Shown here piece by piece: positions 47,134 to 55,698 of a stretch of DNA of 59,861 bases (position 1 is the stretch's first letter; each line of letters begins with the position of its first letter). A program made the translations under genes and the position numbers. The stretch comes from Pseudooceanicola pacificus (GTDB taxonomy: Bacteria > Pseudomonadota > Alphaproteobacteria > Rhodobacterales > Rhodobacteraceae). The notes beneath the pieces were generated by a model, which worked only from the letters and a program-made list of their open reading frames with translations, did not search any database and had not been told where the DNA came from. The stretch is from the NCBI RefSeq assembly GCF_009789075.1, contig NZ_WNXQ01000016.1:1-59861 (forward strand). Reading direction: 5' to 3'.

Positions 47134-50100
47134 TTGTATAAGGTCTGGCTCGTTCAATATGTGTCGAGTATCGTTAGGGTTGCGGCATGGTTTTCGCAAA
47201 TTGTGAGTGAGGCGCAGTTGTCAGACGAAGAGGAACTCTTTCAAGCGATTTCAGACTTCATCAAGGGAAAAGGTGGTCCACCTGATGCCGATTCCGCAAT
47301 TGTCTCATTGGGCGAAGACTTTGATCCTGAGGCCTTTTCTCCGCCGGAGCCTAGCCATAGCTTCAAAGAATTTGGAACAGAATACTCTGTCGTACGCAAT
47401 GCATTGAGAAAAAGCCGTTTTCACGATTGCCTCGCGATACTAGGAGGGATGTCAACTCTACCTGAATTGCAATCCAATGCCTATCGCTTGGATGTATTGA
47501 TCCATCTGGCCTTTATCTACGCCAAGGGTAAGAACAGGCCCCAACCTGCACAATTTGTTGCATGGTTCAATCAATTGGATAAAGGAACCTGCGGGCGGCA
47601 GGAAGATGCGGCGGAAGATGTCTTCGTGGCAAATGTCACCTTTGAAGGCGTTACTTATCGAGTGTTTGAAGGAACGGGTGAAGGCAACCGCTTCTACACA
47701 CAACTCTTCTTGTCGATTGTTGAGCATATGCCTTCCAGTGGGCAATACCTGTTTTTAAAAAACGCCATCCGCGCTGTCTTGCGCCTGTCCGAAGTGATTG
47801 CCGAGCGCTCAGGTCTTCCAGCTTATTGCGTTGGAGAGACTGTCCCGCGTGCCCATATCGGAAAACCTGATCAAAATTTTCTGCCGGAGATGCGCCGAAG
47901 AGCGGCCTACTCTCACGACGACCTAGCTTCCTTGGGCATTTCCATTGACGATCTTGCGCCCTTTATTATTCAGCAAGACTCCATCCCAAATCTTGCCGAC
48001 TTCTCGATGGGACACACGCCGTTAGAAGCCATGCCGATCACACCAAGCAAGGACGGTGTCATCGTTTTCTTGCCTGCGTGTATCGGGCTTGCAGTTCGAC
48101 ATTTTACAATTTCCTATTGCCTGCGGACAGGCATGAAGAAGGAGATCGAGGAAGCGCTGATCCGTGCGTACATCGCTCACTTTGAGAATGAAGGAATTCT
48201 CAAGACTTCCCCGCCGCTTTTGCAGACGCAGCGGATCGGAAACCAGACCATTGCGCAGCTTGTGAAGGAAATTGATGCAGGCCGCTATCTTCATCTTCTC
48301 TTCATCTTCGACAACTTTGATCATTTCGAAGATGGCACCTTCATGACATCGAATGATGCTGACGCTGACTCTGAGCTTATCGGGAAATGCATCAATCATG
48401 CTTATCAAGGATGTTCGATTAAGGACGGATTCCGTGAGGGCCTGACCATAATCGTGCCATGCGGCTGGGGCCGGTTCTTCGGTGCAGGCCTTCAAGAAAA
48501 CCCAGAACATTGGCGCTCTGAAATGTTGCCGCCGCCTGATTTGTTGACCCTGCACCATACTCCGACGTTCGGCGTGCTTGATCTCCTCAAGATTCTGGAT
48601 GCGCGAGATCGGTTCGAGGCGCTTGGTTTCGGTTTCTTCAATAACAATGGGCTGTTGAATCTCTATGGCTGGATGGTGGGCAACGATGGCCACATCATCG
48701 AACATCACAAGATCCGGAACGAAGAAGGCGGAAAACCCTTTGGCGGGATAACTATCCCCCTGACGTGCGTACTCGGACCTCGCATTAAGGCCTATATGGG
48801 GGCAGATATTAAAGCGATCCGAAGGCCGGAAGGGGATATCGCCAACTTGCGCAGAGTGCATGGTTCACCGCGCTACGGTTCGGAAACCCTTTCGCCGTTT
48901 TACGCCGATATTGACGCTTTCAAGACTCACAAATTCCGGTCGGTTTATACCGGGCAACGCAATGTCTACTGGATCGAAGCGACAGTCGAAAGAACCCTCG
49001 ACCCTAAAATTCAATACCAAATTCTTAACATGGCAACCCATTGGGCAGAGTTCGTGTTCAAGCACCTGGACGAACGTGCTGATACGCCACTGGGAAATAC
49101 CATTCTTTGCAAGCTCCATTTTGCCGACACGACGATGCCTGACGGGCAAGACGACGTGCTGACAAACGAAGAAATCAAGGCACTTTTCGTGCAGAGCGGC
49201 GCCACTGACGGTTCGAGTCACCGAGAATGCGTTATCACCGTCAATGAAGGCTTTTTGTCTGCGGAAAGGCGCGTCGACAATATTGCAGAGCGCGGGCTTG
49301 CGCGCGCTTTGCTCAAGGCATCTATCGAGCTGTTACAAGTAGAAGCAGACGATCAGCTCCTCGTGGAGATGACTCAAGCCGTTGTGAAATCAGATAGGGC
49401 GCGCCACTTCCATGCCTTCGCGATCCCAGAAACCCGCGACTTCATACGCGAAGACCTTACAGAAGATGCATTTGTTATTTCGCGGTTCGATGATGCAACT
49501 ATGCGCCTAGGTCTAGGGTGGATGGCACAAGACCGCTCTGCCCCCTACAAAATTGAAGGTGTGGAATCCTGTACGGCTTACTTGCGGAAGTTGGTGCGGG
49601 CGCTGATTGCCAAATTCAAGTCTGATCTTGCGCTCTACGAAAGAGGCGCGTTGGTTGAACTCTGTCTGCGCAACCATGAACGAGCTTCAACAGAAATAGA
49701 TACGTGGAAACGGACCTTCGGCGCGGTCGAAGCACTCAGTGACGAGGCGGCCCTGGCTTCGAAGAAGGCCATTGAGGAGTTGGGGCAACTCAACGCAACC
49801 TGTTTAACGTCCAGAATAATCATTGAGGCCGCATTGTGTGAATGCCCAATCGGCGAAGGTATTGTCCCTGGCATACATGATGTCGGGCCATTGATGGCGA
49901 TGGCCTCACAAATGCATCACCTCGGTGGTTATTCTGACGCAATCAAGTCACGCGCGATGCCTGCCAAGATAGAGATTTCAGCCGCCGGGGAAGTCATGAT
50001 GGATCATGGCTTCTCTGACAAGATCGTCAATCCTTTCGGCGAAATGTATCAAGGTCGGGGATTGGCTAATGCAAGTGCTAATTACGGCAGGCACTACGGG

Positions 50101-51120
50101 GAGACACGGACGAAAGACGAAGAGGCTTCTGACCCCGAAGAAAGTGGACGTGAGGAAGCAGCAAAACAAGCAAGACGCAACGAAGAGTTCGCGAAGGTTT
50201 GGCAGCAGGAGTATGGTTTTCCTTTCGAAATCATGCAGGCAGTATGGAATGGTTTCTACAATATTTTGGAAGCCAACAGAGAGGCTGTTGCCAAATGGTT
50301 GCGCTCTGAGCTGATTTCCCGATTGGTCAAAGAAACGGAACTGCCACCAGATGTTGTCCTTTCTTGCCTTGTGCCGTTCACCTACACCCTACGCGACACA
50401 TGGAGCAGTTCACCCAAAGGCATGGGGGATTGGGCCTGGGCGCCTTGGCGTTTTCAGAGGCCGCTGTCCATCGTAACGCGTCCGATCATCCAGTTTGATA
50501 ATGGCGATGATCCGATGCTCTTTGTTGCACCGGCTATGATCGCAACCCATTTAGACAAATTCATAATCGGGGCGCGAACAGGTGATTTGGAGCGGCGGTT
50601 GTTCCGAGAGAATGGTCCGATGTTCAAGTGGATTGACCGGATAAATGCCGAAACGGGCGAGGCTTTCAACGAAAAGGTGGCCGCGTGCTTCCGAGAGATA
50701 GGGTGGCAAGCTCAAGCCAACCTCTCCGATGGGCAGTTGTTCAATCGCAAGAAAACCCAGGACTTTGGCGATGTAGATGTCTTGGCGTGGAATGAAGCTG
50801 AGGGGCGTGTCCTTGTTATTGAGTGCAAGGATTTGTCAATGGATAAGACCATAGGCGAGATTGCAAAACGACTGGAGAAGTATCAAGGCACGACAAATGA
50901 AAAAGGCAAAAAGGATGATCTAAAGAAGCACCTTGACCGATGCGAAGCAATTGAAACTGAAATGGATTTGGTGGGAGCATTCGTCAAATTGAAGATCAGC
51001 CAGATTGAGCGCGTTCTGCTATTCAGCGAACCGACGCCTTTGCAGTATTCGGAGATCACGGACATGCACAGTGTTGCTTTGGTTACGTTCGCTGAGATCG
51101 CAGAGCGCTTCGCCAAGTAG
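47134..51120 (+). CDS. Large protein of unknown family with C-terminal PD-(D/E)XK nuclease-like domain
   Basis: About 1,328 residues, not recognised over most of their length and without visible signal peptide or membrane segments. Near the C-terminus a restriction-endonuclease-like core is clear: a helix with E1176 and E1180 (GEAFNEKVAACFREIGW), D1213 and D1215 in FGDVDVLAW, then E1230-C-K1232 in VLVIECKDL, and a following basic helix. This is the order E, D, ExK of PD-(D/E)XK enzymes. A charged segment precedes it near 990-1030. The TTG at 47134 has AGAGG 6 nt upstream; GTG codons at 47161 or 47203 are alternatives. Codon use is less GC-biased than in the core genes. A role in DNA cleavage or phage defence is inferred from the fold and island context only. 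Confidence 0.75.
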   Translation: MYKVWLVQYVSSIVRVAAWFSQIVSEAQLSDEEELFQAISDFIKGKGGPPDADSAIVSLGEDFDPEAFSPPEPSHSFKEFGTEYSVVRNALRKSRFHDCLAILGGMSTLPELQSNAYRLDVLIHLAFIYAKGKNRPQPAQFVAWFNQLDKGTCGRQEDAAEDVFVANVTFEGVTYRVFEGTGEGNRFYTQLFLSIVEHMPSSGQYLFLKNAIRAVLRLSEVIAERSGLPAYCVGETVPRAHIGKPDQNFLPEMRRRAAYSHDDLASLGISIDDLAPFIIQQDSIPNLADFSMGHTPLEAMPITPSKDGVIVFLPACIGLAVRHFTISYCLRTGMKKEIEEALIRAYIAHFENEGILKTSPPLLQTQRIGNQTIAQLVKEIDAGRYLHLLFIFDNFDHFEDGTFMTSNDADADSELIGKCINHAYQGCSIKDGFREGLTIIVPCGWGRFFGAGLQENPEHWRSEMLPPPDLLTLHHTPTFGVLDLLKILDARDRFEALGFGFFNNNGLLNLYGWMVGNDGHIIEHHKIRNEEGGKPFGGITIPLTCVLGPRIKAYMGADIKAIRRPEGDIANLRRVHGSPRYGSETLSPFYADIDAFKTHKFRSVYTGQRNVYWIEATVERTLDPKIQYQILNMATHWAEFVFKHLDERADTPLGNTILCKLHFADTTMPDGQDDVLTNEEIKALFVQSGATDGSSHRECVITVNEGFLSAERRVDNIAERGLARALLKASIELLQVEADDQLLVEMTQAVVKSDRARHFHAFAIPETRDFIREDLTEDAFVISRFDDATMRLGLGWMAQDRSAPYKIEGVESCTAYLRKLVRALIAKFKSDLALYERGALVELCLRNHERASTEIDTWKRTFGAVEALSDEAALASKKAIEELGQLNATCLTSRIIIEAALCECPIGEGIVPGIHDVGPLMAMASQMHHLGGYSDAIKSRAMPAKIEISAAGEVMMDHGFSDKIVNPFGEMYQGRGLANASANYGRHYGETRTKDEEASDPEESGREEAAKQARRNEEFAKVWQQEYGFPFEIMQAVWNGFYNILEANREAVAKWLRSELISRLVKETELPPDVVLSCLVPFTYTLRDTWSSSPKGMGDWAWAPWRFQRPLSIVTRPIIQFDNGDDPMLFVAPAMIATHLDKFIIGARTGDLERRLFRENGPMFKWIDRINAETGEAFNEKVAACFREIGWQAQANLSDGQLFNRKKTQDFGDVDVLAWNEAEGRVLVIECKDLSMDKTIGEIAKRLEKYQGTTNEKGKKDDLKKHLDRCEAIETEMDLVGAFVKLKISQIERVLLFSEPTPLQYSEITDMHSVALVTFAEIAERFAK

Positions 51121-51345
51121 ACTACCGATGTCACCCAAGGTTATTAACGGTGGCAAGAAGGCTCAAAGATCAACCCTCACTGAAAGCGTTTGATACTACG
51201 GTTCTTTTGCTTTTTTAGGGCAGTTTCAGACCACCGAAAACTTCGATGAGACGTTATTGCTGCTACTGTAGGAGAGCAATTTCTGGCCAGTGTTGCGGTA
51301 TGACTGTGACCCCTGTATCTTGGCATCCCTGCAAGGCGAACCACC

Positions 51346-52278
51346 ATGAGCGACCCGGTCGATCATCACTATTTGGCAGTCTTCTACCTCAACCGCTGGG
51401 CGGGCGGGGATGATAAAGTGTGCCGGTTTAACCGCCCCCATGGTGACAGGGTGGTTTCAAAGCGCGTTTCGCCTAAAGGGACCGCATATGAAGAGCATCT
51501 GTATTCGATGCGGACGCCCGATGGCCCGCCTATTGCCGATATGGAACGAGATTTCATGTCCCGATTGGATTCGGAAGCCGCCGAGGCGCTGGGCCTGCTT
51601 GAGCAAGGTCTGCCGGAATCCAAATGGGAGCAACGGTTAAGAAGTGCTTGGTCGCGTTTCGTATGGGCGCAGTCGATCAGGACACCGTCTGAAATCGCAC
51701 AACTCAAGTCATCGGTCAAAGAGGCGTGGAGCGAAGCGACTCCCGGCTTGCAAGCGGCATACGAGGCGGAACGCCCGGAAGGTGCGCCCGAAAGCGTTGA
51801 CGACTGGCTTGCCACGCTTGATCCACACACCGAAGACCGCTTTGCGCTGACGATCGCCCGACGATCCATGGATCATTCGGGCATAGGCCAGATTATTAAC
51901 AACATGCGCTGGATGGTGCTCGACTTCGAGGGCTGTGGCATACCATTGCTGACTTCGGATCGACCCGTGTGGATGACAATGACACTCTCGGAACCTAATG
52001 CGTTCATCTTGATGCCCATCGGCCCGACCCGTCTCTTCGTCGCGTCTCGCGAAACCGAAACCATGTTACGAATCGCGGCACAGAACCGACGCCAACAGGC
52101 GAAGAGCGTGAACAAAACCACTGTCCAACACGCGGTTAAATTCGTCTTTGGGGTGGATCACAATATGAAGTCCTTCGTCCAGAAGCACTTCGCGGCGCGG
52201 CGGCATTCTACCCACATGGAACGCTTCGCCGCGATGCGGGGACATGAGATAGTAGCTGAGGAAAGCCCGCTCGGGTAG
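51346..52278 (+). CDS. DUF4238 domain-containing protein
   Basis: The 310-residue protein opens with DHHYLAVFYLNRWAGGDDKVCRFNR, the HYVPxFYLRxF-type start of DUF4238. It continues with ILMPIGPTRLFVAS and ends with a basic tail. The family is sporadic, often found in islands and near defence genes, and has no established function; a nuclease-like role has been suggested only by context. The ATG has CAAGGCGA upstream. It lies 225 bp after the large nuclease-like gene on the same strand and may be transcribed separately. Confidence 0.8.
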   Translation: MSDPVDHHYLAVFYLNRWAGGDDKVCRFNRPHGDRVVSKRVSPKGTAYEEHLYSMRTPDGPPIADMERDFMSRLDSEAAEALGLLEQGLPESKWEQRLRSAWSRFVWAQSIRTPSEIAQLKSSVKEAWSEATPGLQAAYEAERPEGAPESVDDWLATLDPHTEDRFALTIARRSMDHSGIGQIINNMRWMVLDFEGCGIPLLTSDRPVWMTMTLSEPNAFILMPIGPTRLFVASRETETMLRIAAQNRRQQAKSVNKTTVQHAVKFVFGVDHNMKSFVQKHFAARRHSTHMERFAAMRGHEIVAEESPLG

Positions 52279-52641
52279 AGCCATCGTTGCGATGCGTCGG
52301 CAGCTGCCCTGTAAATGCCCGCTTCAGATTGGTACTCCGTCTGCGAATTCTCAATTCAAACTCGTCCAGATTTGGCTCATTCAGCGAACGGCGGCTTTGA
52401 AGGGCCGCTTCGCAACGATGAAGACCATCAGCAAACGACAACTTTGGGCCGTGAGTGACGTCGCGCGTGGCGCGACCAGCGGCTGGCCCTTGCCGCACCG
52501 CCGCATGTCGGCTTCGAGCCCTAAGTGCCGAATGCTGCGAGTCGCGCCGATGTCCGCACCTTACCACTCAGGACCAACATGATGGACAATCCTGACGATA
52601 AACTGAATATGTGAGCGACCATAAAAAGCAGGGAACCCTAA
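52279..52641. other. Non-coding island stretch with degenerate repeat sequence
   Basis: No gene is supported in these 363 bp. The stretch shares CCC(T/C)TGCCGCACCGCCG with 46896-46912, and its overall character (clusters around GCCGCTTCGCAACG and CCGCACC) is that of a decayed repeat. The last 25 bp should contain the start region of the membrane-protein gene. Confidence 0.45.
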
Positions 52642-53277
52642 ATGTTTTTCACTCCAACGTGGGAGCTGCTGCGATCATTTGGCAGCTCAAAATTTGCGAA
52701 ACTGAGCGTCTTTGTTCCAGTCTTTGGGTACTTTATTATTTTCAACGACGCGTTTGTTGCGCTGGTCGGCTCGTCTATGGAATGGGCGTGTGTTGCATTT
52801 GAAAGTGCGGCTTGTGGTGATGGCGGTTTCGCTAGGCTCGACGATGACTTCATGCTTCGCAAGGTGGTGAATATCTACATAGCTCTTTCCGCGCTCGGTC
52901 TATCTACTGTAATATTCCAAGGCCTATGCCCCCATGAAATAAAGAAATTTTGGCACGTTGAGGACTACGTTTCTGAGAACACCAAGGTGTTTCACCACGA
53001 GTTCAACCGTCGAATTCGTACTGTTCTGGACAAGAAATTGCCCAAGGATACCTCGCGTATCCAAGATACCTTCAATCACTACAAAGAACACGACCGGCCC
53101 AAAGCCAGCGAGATGTATGACAGAGACATTCTTGCATTGTGGTTCTCTTTTCAAAACACTCGTTTTGAGGCCGCACGGTGGACGTGTTTTGTTTTGTTCG
53201 CTGCCGGTGTGACACTTCTGACTTACCCAACAGTGGCAGTGTTTTTCAAAGTTTGCGCAATATTGGTGGGGCGGTAG
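52642..53277 (+). CDS. Small predicted membrane protein of unknown family
   Basis: The 211-residue product has three likely membrane helices, at about residues 18-40 (LSVFVPVFGYFIIFNDAFVA), 75-95 (NIYIALSALGLSTVIFQGL) and 180-205 (WTCFVLFAAGVTLLTYPTVAVFF). Between the second and third lies a charged region of about 85 residues, probably cytoplasmic. No family is recognised. Its size and placement behind DUF4238 would fit a small membrane component of an island system, but nothing in the sequence proves a link. The ATG at 52642 lacks a strong ribosome site. Confidence 0.65.
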   Translation: MFFTPTWELLRSFGSSKFAKLSVFVPVFGYFIIFNDAFVALVGSSMEWACVAFESAACGDGGFARLDDDFMLRKVVNIYIALSALGLSTVIFQGLCPHEIKKFWHVEDYVSENTKVFHHEFNRRIRTVLDKKLPKDTSRIQDTFNHYKEHDRPKASEMYDRDILALWFSFQNTRFEAARWTCFVLFAAGVTLLTYPTVAVFFKVCAILVGR

Positions 53278-54075
53278 GACTCACCACGCTCAACGCAAAG
53301 CGGTCGTTGGCGCAAGCGATGTCAACGGCAGAAAAGTCCGCACTGCGGACCTCGGTGCCCTGGACGATGCTGCGCGGTGCCATGAAGGTCCGGCATGGGG
53401 AAGCGGCGCTGCGGCAACGGTGATCCTGGCCAAGGTCGGCTCTGGGCCGCTCTTTCCTGAGGGTCGTAGCAGCCGCAGTGTAAATCAAGCACTCGCGGCG
53501 AACGGCTGGAAGAGTTCCGCACTGCGGTCCTCGGTCACTTGGGCGATGCCGCGCGGTGTCATAAATGTCCGGTGTGGGAAGTCGGACTGCTGCAGTGGTG
53601 GCCCTTGCGAACGGCGGGATTGGCCGAGTGACGGCAAGGCAATGCTGGAGAACGTGGTACGCCGCACGGCATCCGACCCGGCACTTATCGGACGGCAAAA
53701 GCGTGCGCAGCCCACAAGAGGCGCACAATTTTGAGCTCACACAATTTATGGCGGCATCTCAGAGAGCAACCTGATTTGGTGTGCTTAAGAACCCCGACCT
53801 CTTTTCTCCAAATATCATGCGACAAAGTGTCACACAGTTGTCGACTTACTGACGGGGCTTAGATTGGCTGTGCGTTGGCGGGAGACTGACGTTCTTCGCC
53901 AAGTTGTTGTTTCACTTGGGACGAGCACTTCTTTTATGTAAGAATTTGAATTAATTATTTACATTGCAATAGGTTAGGCCTTCGAGCTGGTGTAGTTAGG
54001 CGGCGCAGCTAAGTCGCATGAAATAGCTTGCTGATAAATCTCCTGATTCGTATCGCTAGGTTAAATATTCAACCT
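53278..54075. other. Non-coding stretch with tandem degenerate repeats; possible transposon left end
   Basis: No gene is supported over 798 bp. The first half has a direct repeat: 53338-53402 and 53515-53579 match at about 53 of 65 positions without gaps (TCCGCACTGCGG then GCGCGGTG are shared), 177 bp apart. The second half is AT-rich. TGTCACACAG starts at 53828, and AGTTGT-type repeats at 53836 and 53902 could be TnsB-binding sites at the left end of the Tn7-like element. This last point is tentative. Confidence 0.5.
53338..53579 (+). repeat. Imperfect direct repeat, two 65-bp copies
   Basis: Copies at 53338-53402 and 53515-53579 agree at about 53 of 65 positions without gaps, counted by eye. 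Neither copy has a conserved open frame, because the interval of 177 bp and the stops differ, so the similarity is not protein-driven in any obvious way. Confidence 0.7.
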
Positions 54076-54369
54076 ATGCGTCTGGACTTGGCTTTGAGCG
54101 ACAAGATCGACACTGCTCTCCGAGAGCGTCTCAAATACGAGCTTCGCCTTCGCGGGCACAACTTCAGCAGCATTGCTGTGGAACTCGGCGTTTCGTTTGG
54201 CGCCATTTCCAGTTGCGTTTCTGGAGCCATGAAAAGTCAGAAAATTCAGGCAGCTGTCGCTCGGAAGCTTGGCAAGGACCCTGCAGAAATCTGGCCTGAC
54301 AGATACCGTCGGCCCGACGATAAGAATTCTACGAAATCAAAGAAGGAGGGAACCGAGCCAGAAACCTGA
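54076..54369 (+). CDS. Ner/Nlp-like helix-turn-helix regulator
   Basis: The protein of about 97 residues resembles phage Mu Ner and Nlp. Its helix-turn-helix lies in LRLRGHNFSSIAVELGVSFGAISSCVSG, followed by the family ending ARKLGKDPAEIWPDRYR. A longer start at 54028 adds 16 unrelated residues; I chose the ATG at 54076. Ner proteins repress the transposition genes of Mu, so this one probably controls the transposition operon 187 bp downstream. Confidence 0.85.
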   Translation: MRLDLALSDKIDTALRERLKYELRLRGHNFSSIAVELGVSFGAISSCVSGAMKSQKIQAAVARKLGKDPAEIWPDRYRRPDDKNSTKSKKEGTEPET

Positions 54370-54556
54370 TCGGGTTCCCGGAAACGGCAAAGGCCAGAAC
54401 GCTGGAACGTCCTGACCTTTGAAAGATGTCGTGAAATTGGAAGCTTCACTGCGTCTTTGATCCCCTCTGTCGTGCCGAGAGTCAAGCCTGACGTGCCCTT
54501 GCTGGAGCGCGAACGGCCTCCCTTGGCCTTTTCTCTGACACTCTAGGGGAGGCAAA

Positions 54557-55249
54557 ATGTCTTCGATACATTCAGAACGCCCTGTTCTGCAGCCGGTGAT
54601 CTTGCAAGGTGCACGTAAGATCAACCGCCGCGCCCGTGGGCACGGAACCAGCCTTATCACCTTGCCAGGGCGACATGGCGCACCGAACACGGCGATCATC
54701 ACGGAAGCGATCCTGGAGCGGAAAGCGGCCCAACATTACTTAGCGCAACCCGATGTCGTTTCGGTTCGCGCTCAAGTCGGTCCGGTTCCTTATCGCGGGC
54801 TGGATAACGCCCAGCATACCCATGTATTCGACTTGCTGGTCGAGCGTGGCGATGGGCGCCGTATTGCCGTTGCAGTAAAGCCATACGCGCTTGCGGTGAA
54901 AGAGCGCCTGGACCTCAAGCTCGGGTGCATCGCTCAGTCGATCTCGCCCAAATTTGCAGATGAGGTAACGCTCTTCACCGACCGCACGATTTCGCGTGCG
55001 ACGGAGGCGAATAATGCGCGCTTTCACGCACTCCGCAAGGTTGAGGACACCGAAGCTGACGCTGCAGTTCGTCGGTTCATCGGCACACTGACTGGACAGA
55101 TCACCTTGGGGCGGCTGGTTGAGGTTGTTGGGCTAGGAGGCCGCGCCTTCCGTGCTGCGTTCGTTGCGGTCTTTTCGGGCCTGTTGGTGCAAGTCAGTAG
55201 CGGCGTGATCGACTACTCTACTGTGGTTCGCGCGGGGAGACTGGCATGA
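54557..55249 (+). CDS. tnsA: TnsA-like transposon endonuclease subunit
   Basis: This 230-residue protein has a TnsA N-terminal nuclease pattern. A Glu in AIITEAILERKAA precedes YLAQPDVVSVRAQ, then Asp in THVFDLLVE and Lys in IAVAVKPYAL form the E...D...xVK core of the restriction-endonuclease fold. The residue two before the Lys, usually Glu or Gln (EVK, QVK), is Ala here. TnsA nicks the 5' ends so that the element moves by cut-and-paste. A strong AGGGGAGG site precedes the ATG. The stop overlaps the next gene by 4 nt. Confidence 0.8.
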   Translation: MSSIHSERPVLQPVILQGARKINRRARGHGTSLITLPGRHGAPNTAIITEAILERKAAQHYLAQPDVVSVRAQVGPVPYRGLDNAQHTHVFDLLVERGDGRRIAVAVKPYALAVKERLDLKLGCIAQSISPKFADEVTLFTDRTISRATEANNARFHALRKVEDTEADAAVRRFIGTLTGQITLGRLVEVVGLGGRAFRAAFVAVFSGLLVQVSSGVIDYSTVVRAGRLA

Positions 55250-55698
55250 ACATGGTGCGCCCAAACCTCTGGCAATACTGCGGCGGTGATTTGTTCACGA
55301 TAGATCAGACGGAGTATATTTTCGTGGATCAGGATCGGAACGGTATTAGCCTCGAGACCGTGTGTGAGCCGCGCGTCACAGAGTATTTTTCACATGACCA
55401 GCTGGATGAGTTGGGCAGGTTAGAGAGATTGAAGTACGTCCGTGACGGCGCGGCGCTGAAAACGAATCCCGCAATACGCAACAGGCTAGAGGTAGAGGTT
55501 CCGGATGACCCCGTGCAGCAAAAGGTTCTTTGGAAGAAGCTTTACTGCGACGAGCTGAACAGACTGCTGGTTGGCGGTCATGCTCTTCGGACTGATCGTT
55601 CGATTGCAGCCGTCCTCACGGAAGTGTCAATTGACGTTTCACGAAAATGGGTGCGATGCAGAAGGAGGGCAAGAAAAAGCGTGCTGGGACTGATCTGA
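55246..55698 (+). CDS. tnsB: TnsB-like transposase, N-terminal part (before a -1 frameshift)
   Basis: These 150 codons correspond to the N-terminal DNA-binding part of a TnsB/Mu-type transposase (NLWQYCGGDLFTIDQTEYIF, then VLWKKLYCDELNRLL and ALRTDRSIAAVLTEV). After WVR the frame turns into basic low-quality sequence and stops at 55698. The continuing family sequence is in the -1 frame from about 55647, so 55246-57413 probably encodes one protein of about 720 residues. A, AAA runs at 55644-55647 and in AAGAAAAAGC (55651-55662 region) are possible slippage points. Confidence 0.75.
   Translation: MNMVRPNLWQYCGGDLFTIDQTEYIFVDQDRNGISLETVCEPRVTEYFSHDQLDELGRLERLKYVRDGAALKTNPAIRNRLEVEVPDDPVQQKVLWKKLYCDELNRLLVGGHALRTDRSIAAVLTEVSIDVSRKWVRCRRRARKSVLGLI

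Noticed and set aside
53246..53774. Several open frames of 70-160 codons in the repeat stretch before the transposon.
   Set aside because: They occur on both strands in overlapping frames and are not conserved between the two copies of the internal repeat, as expected for non-coding DNA.
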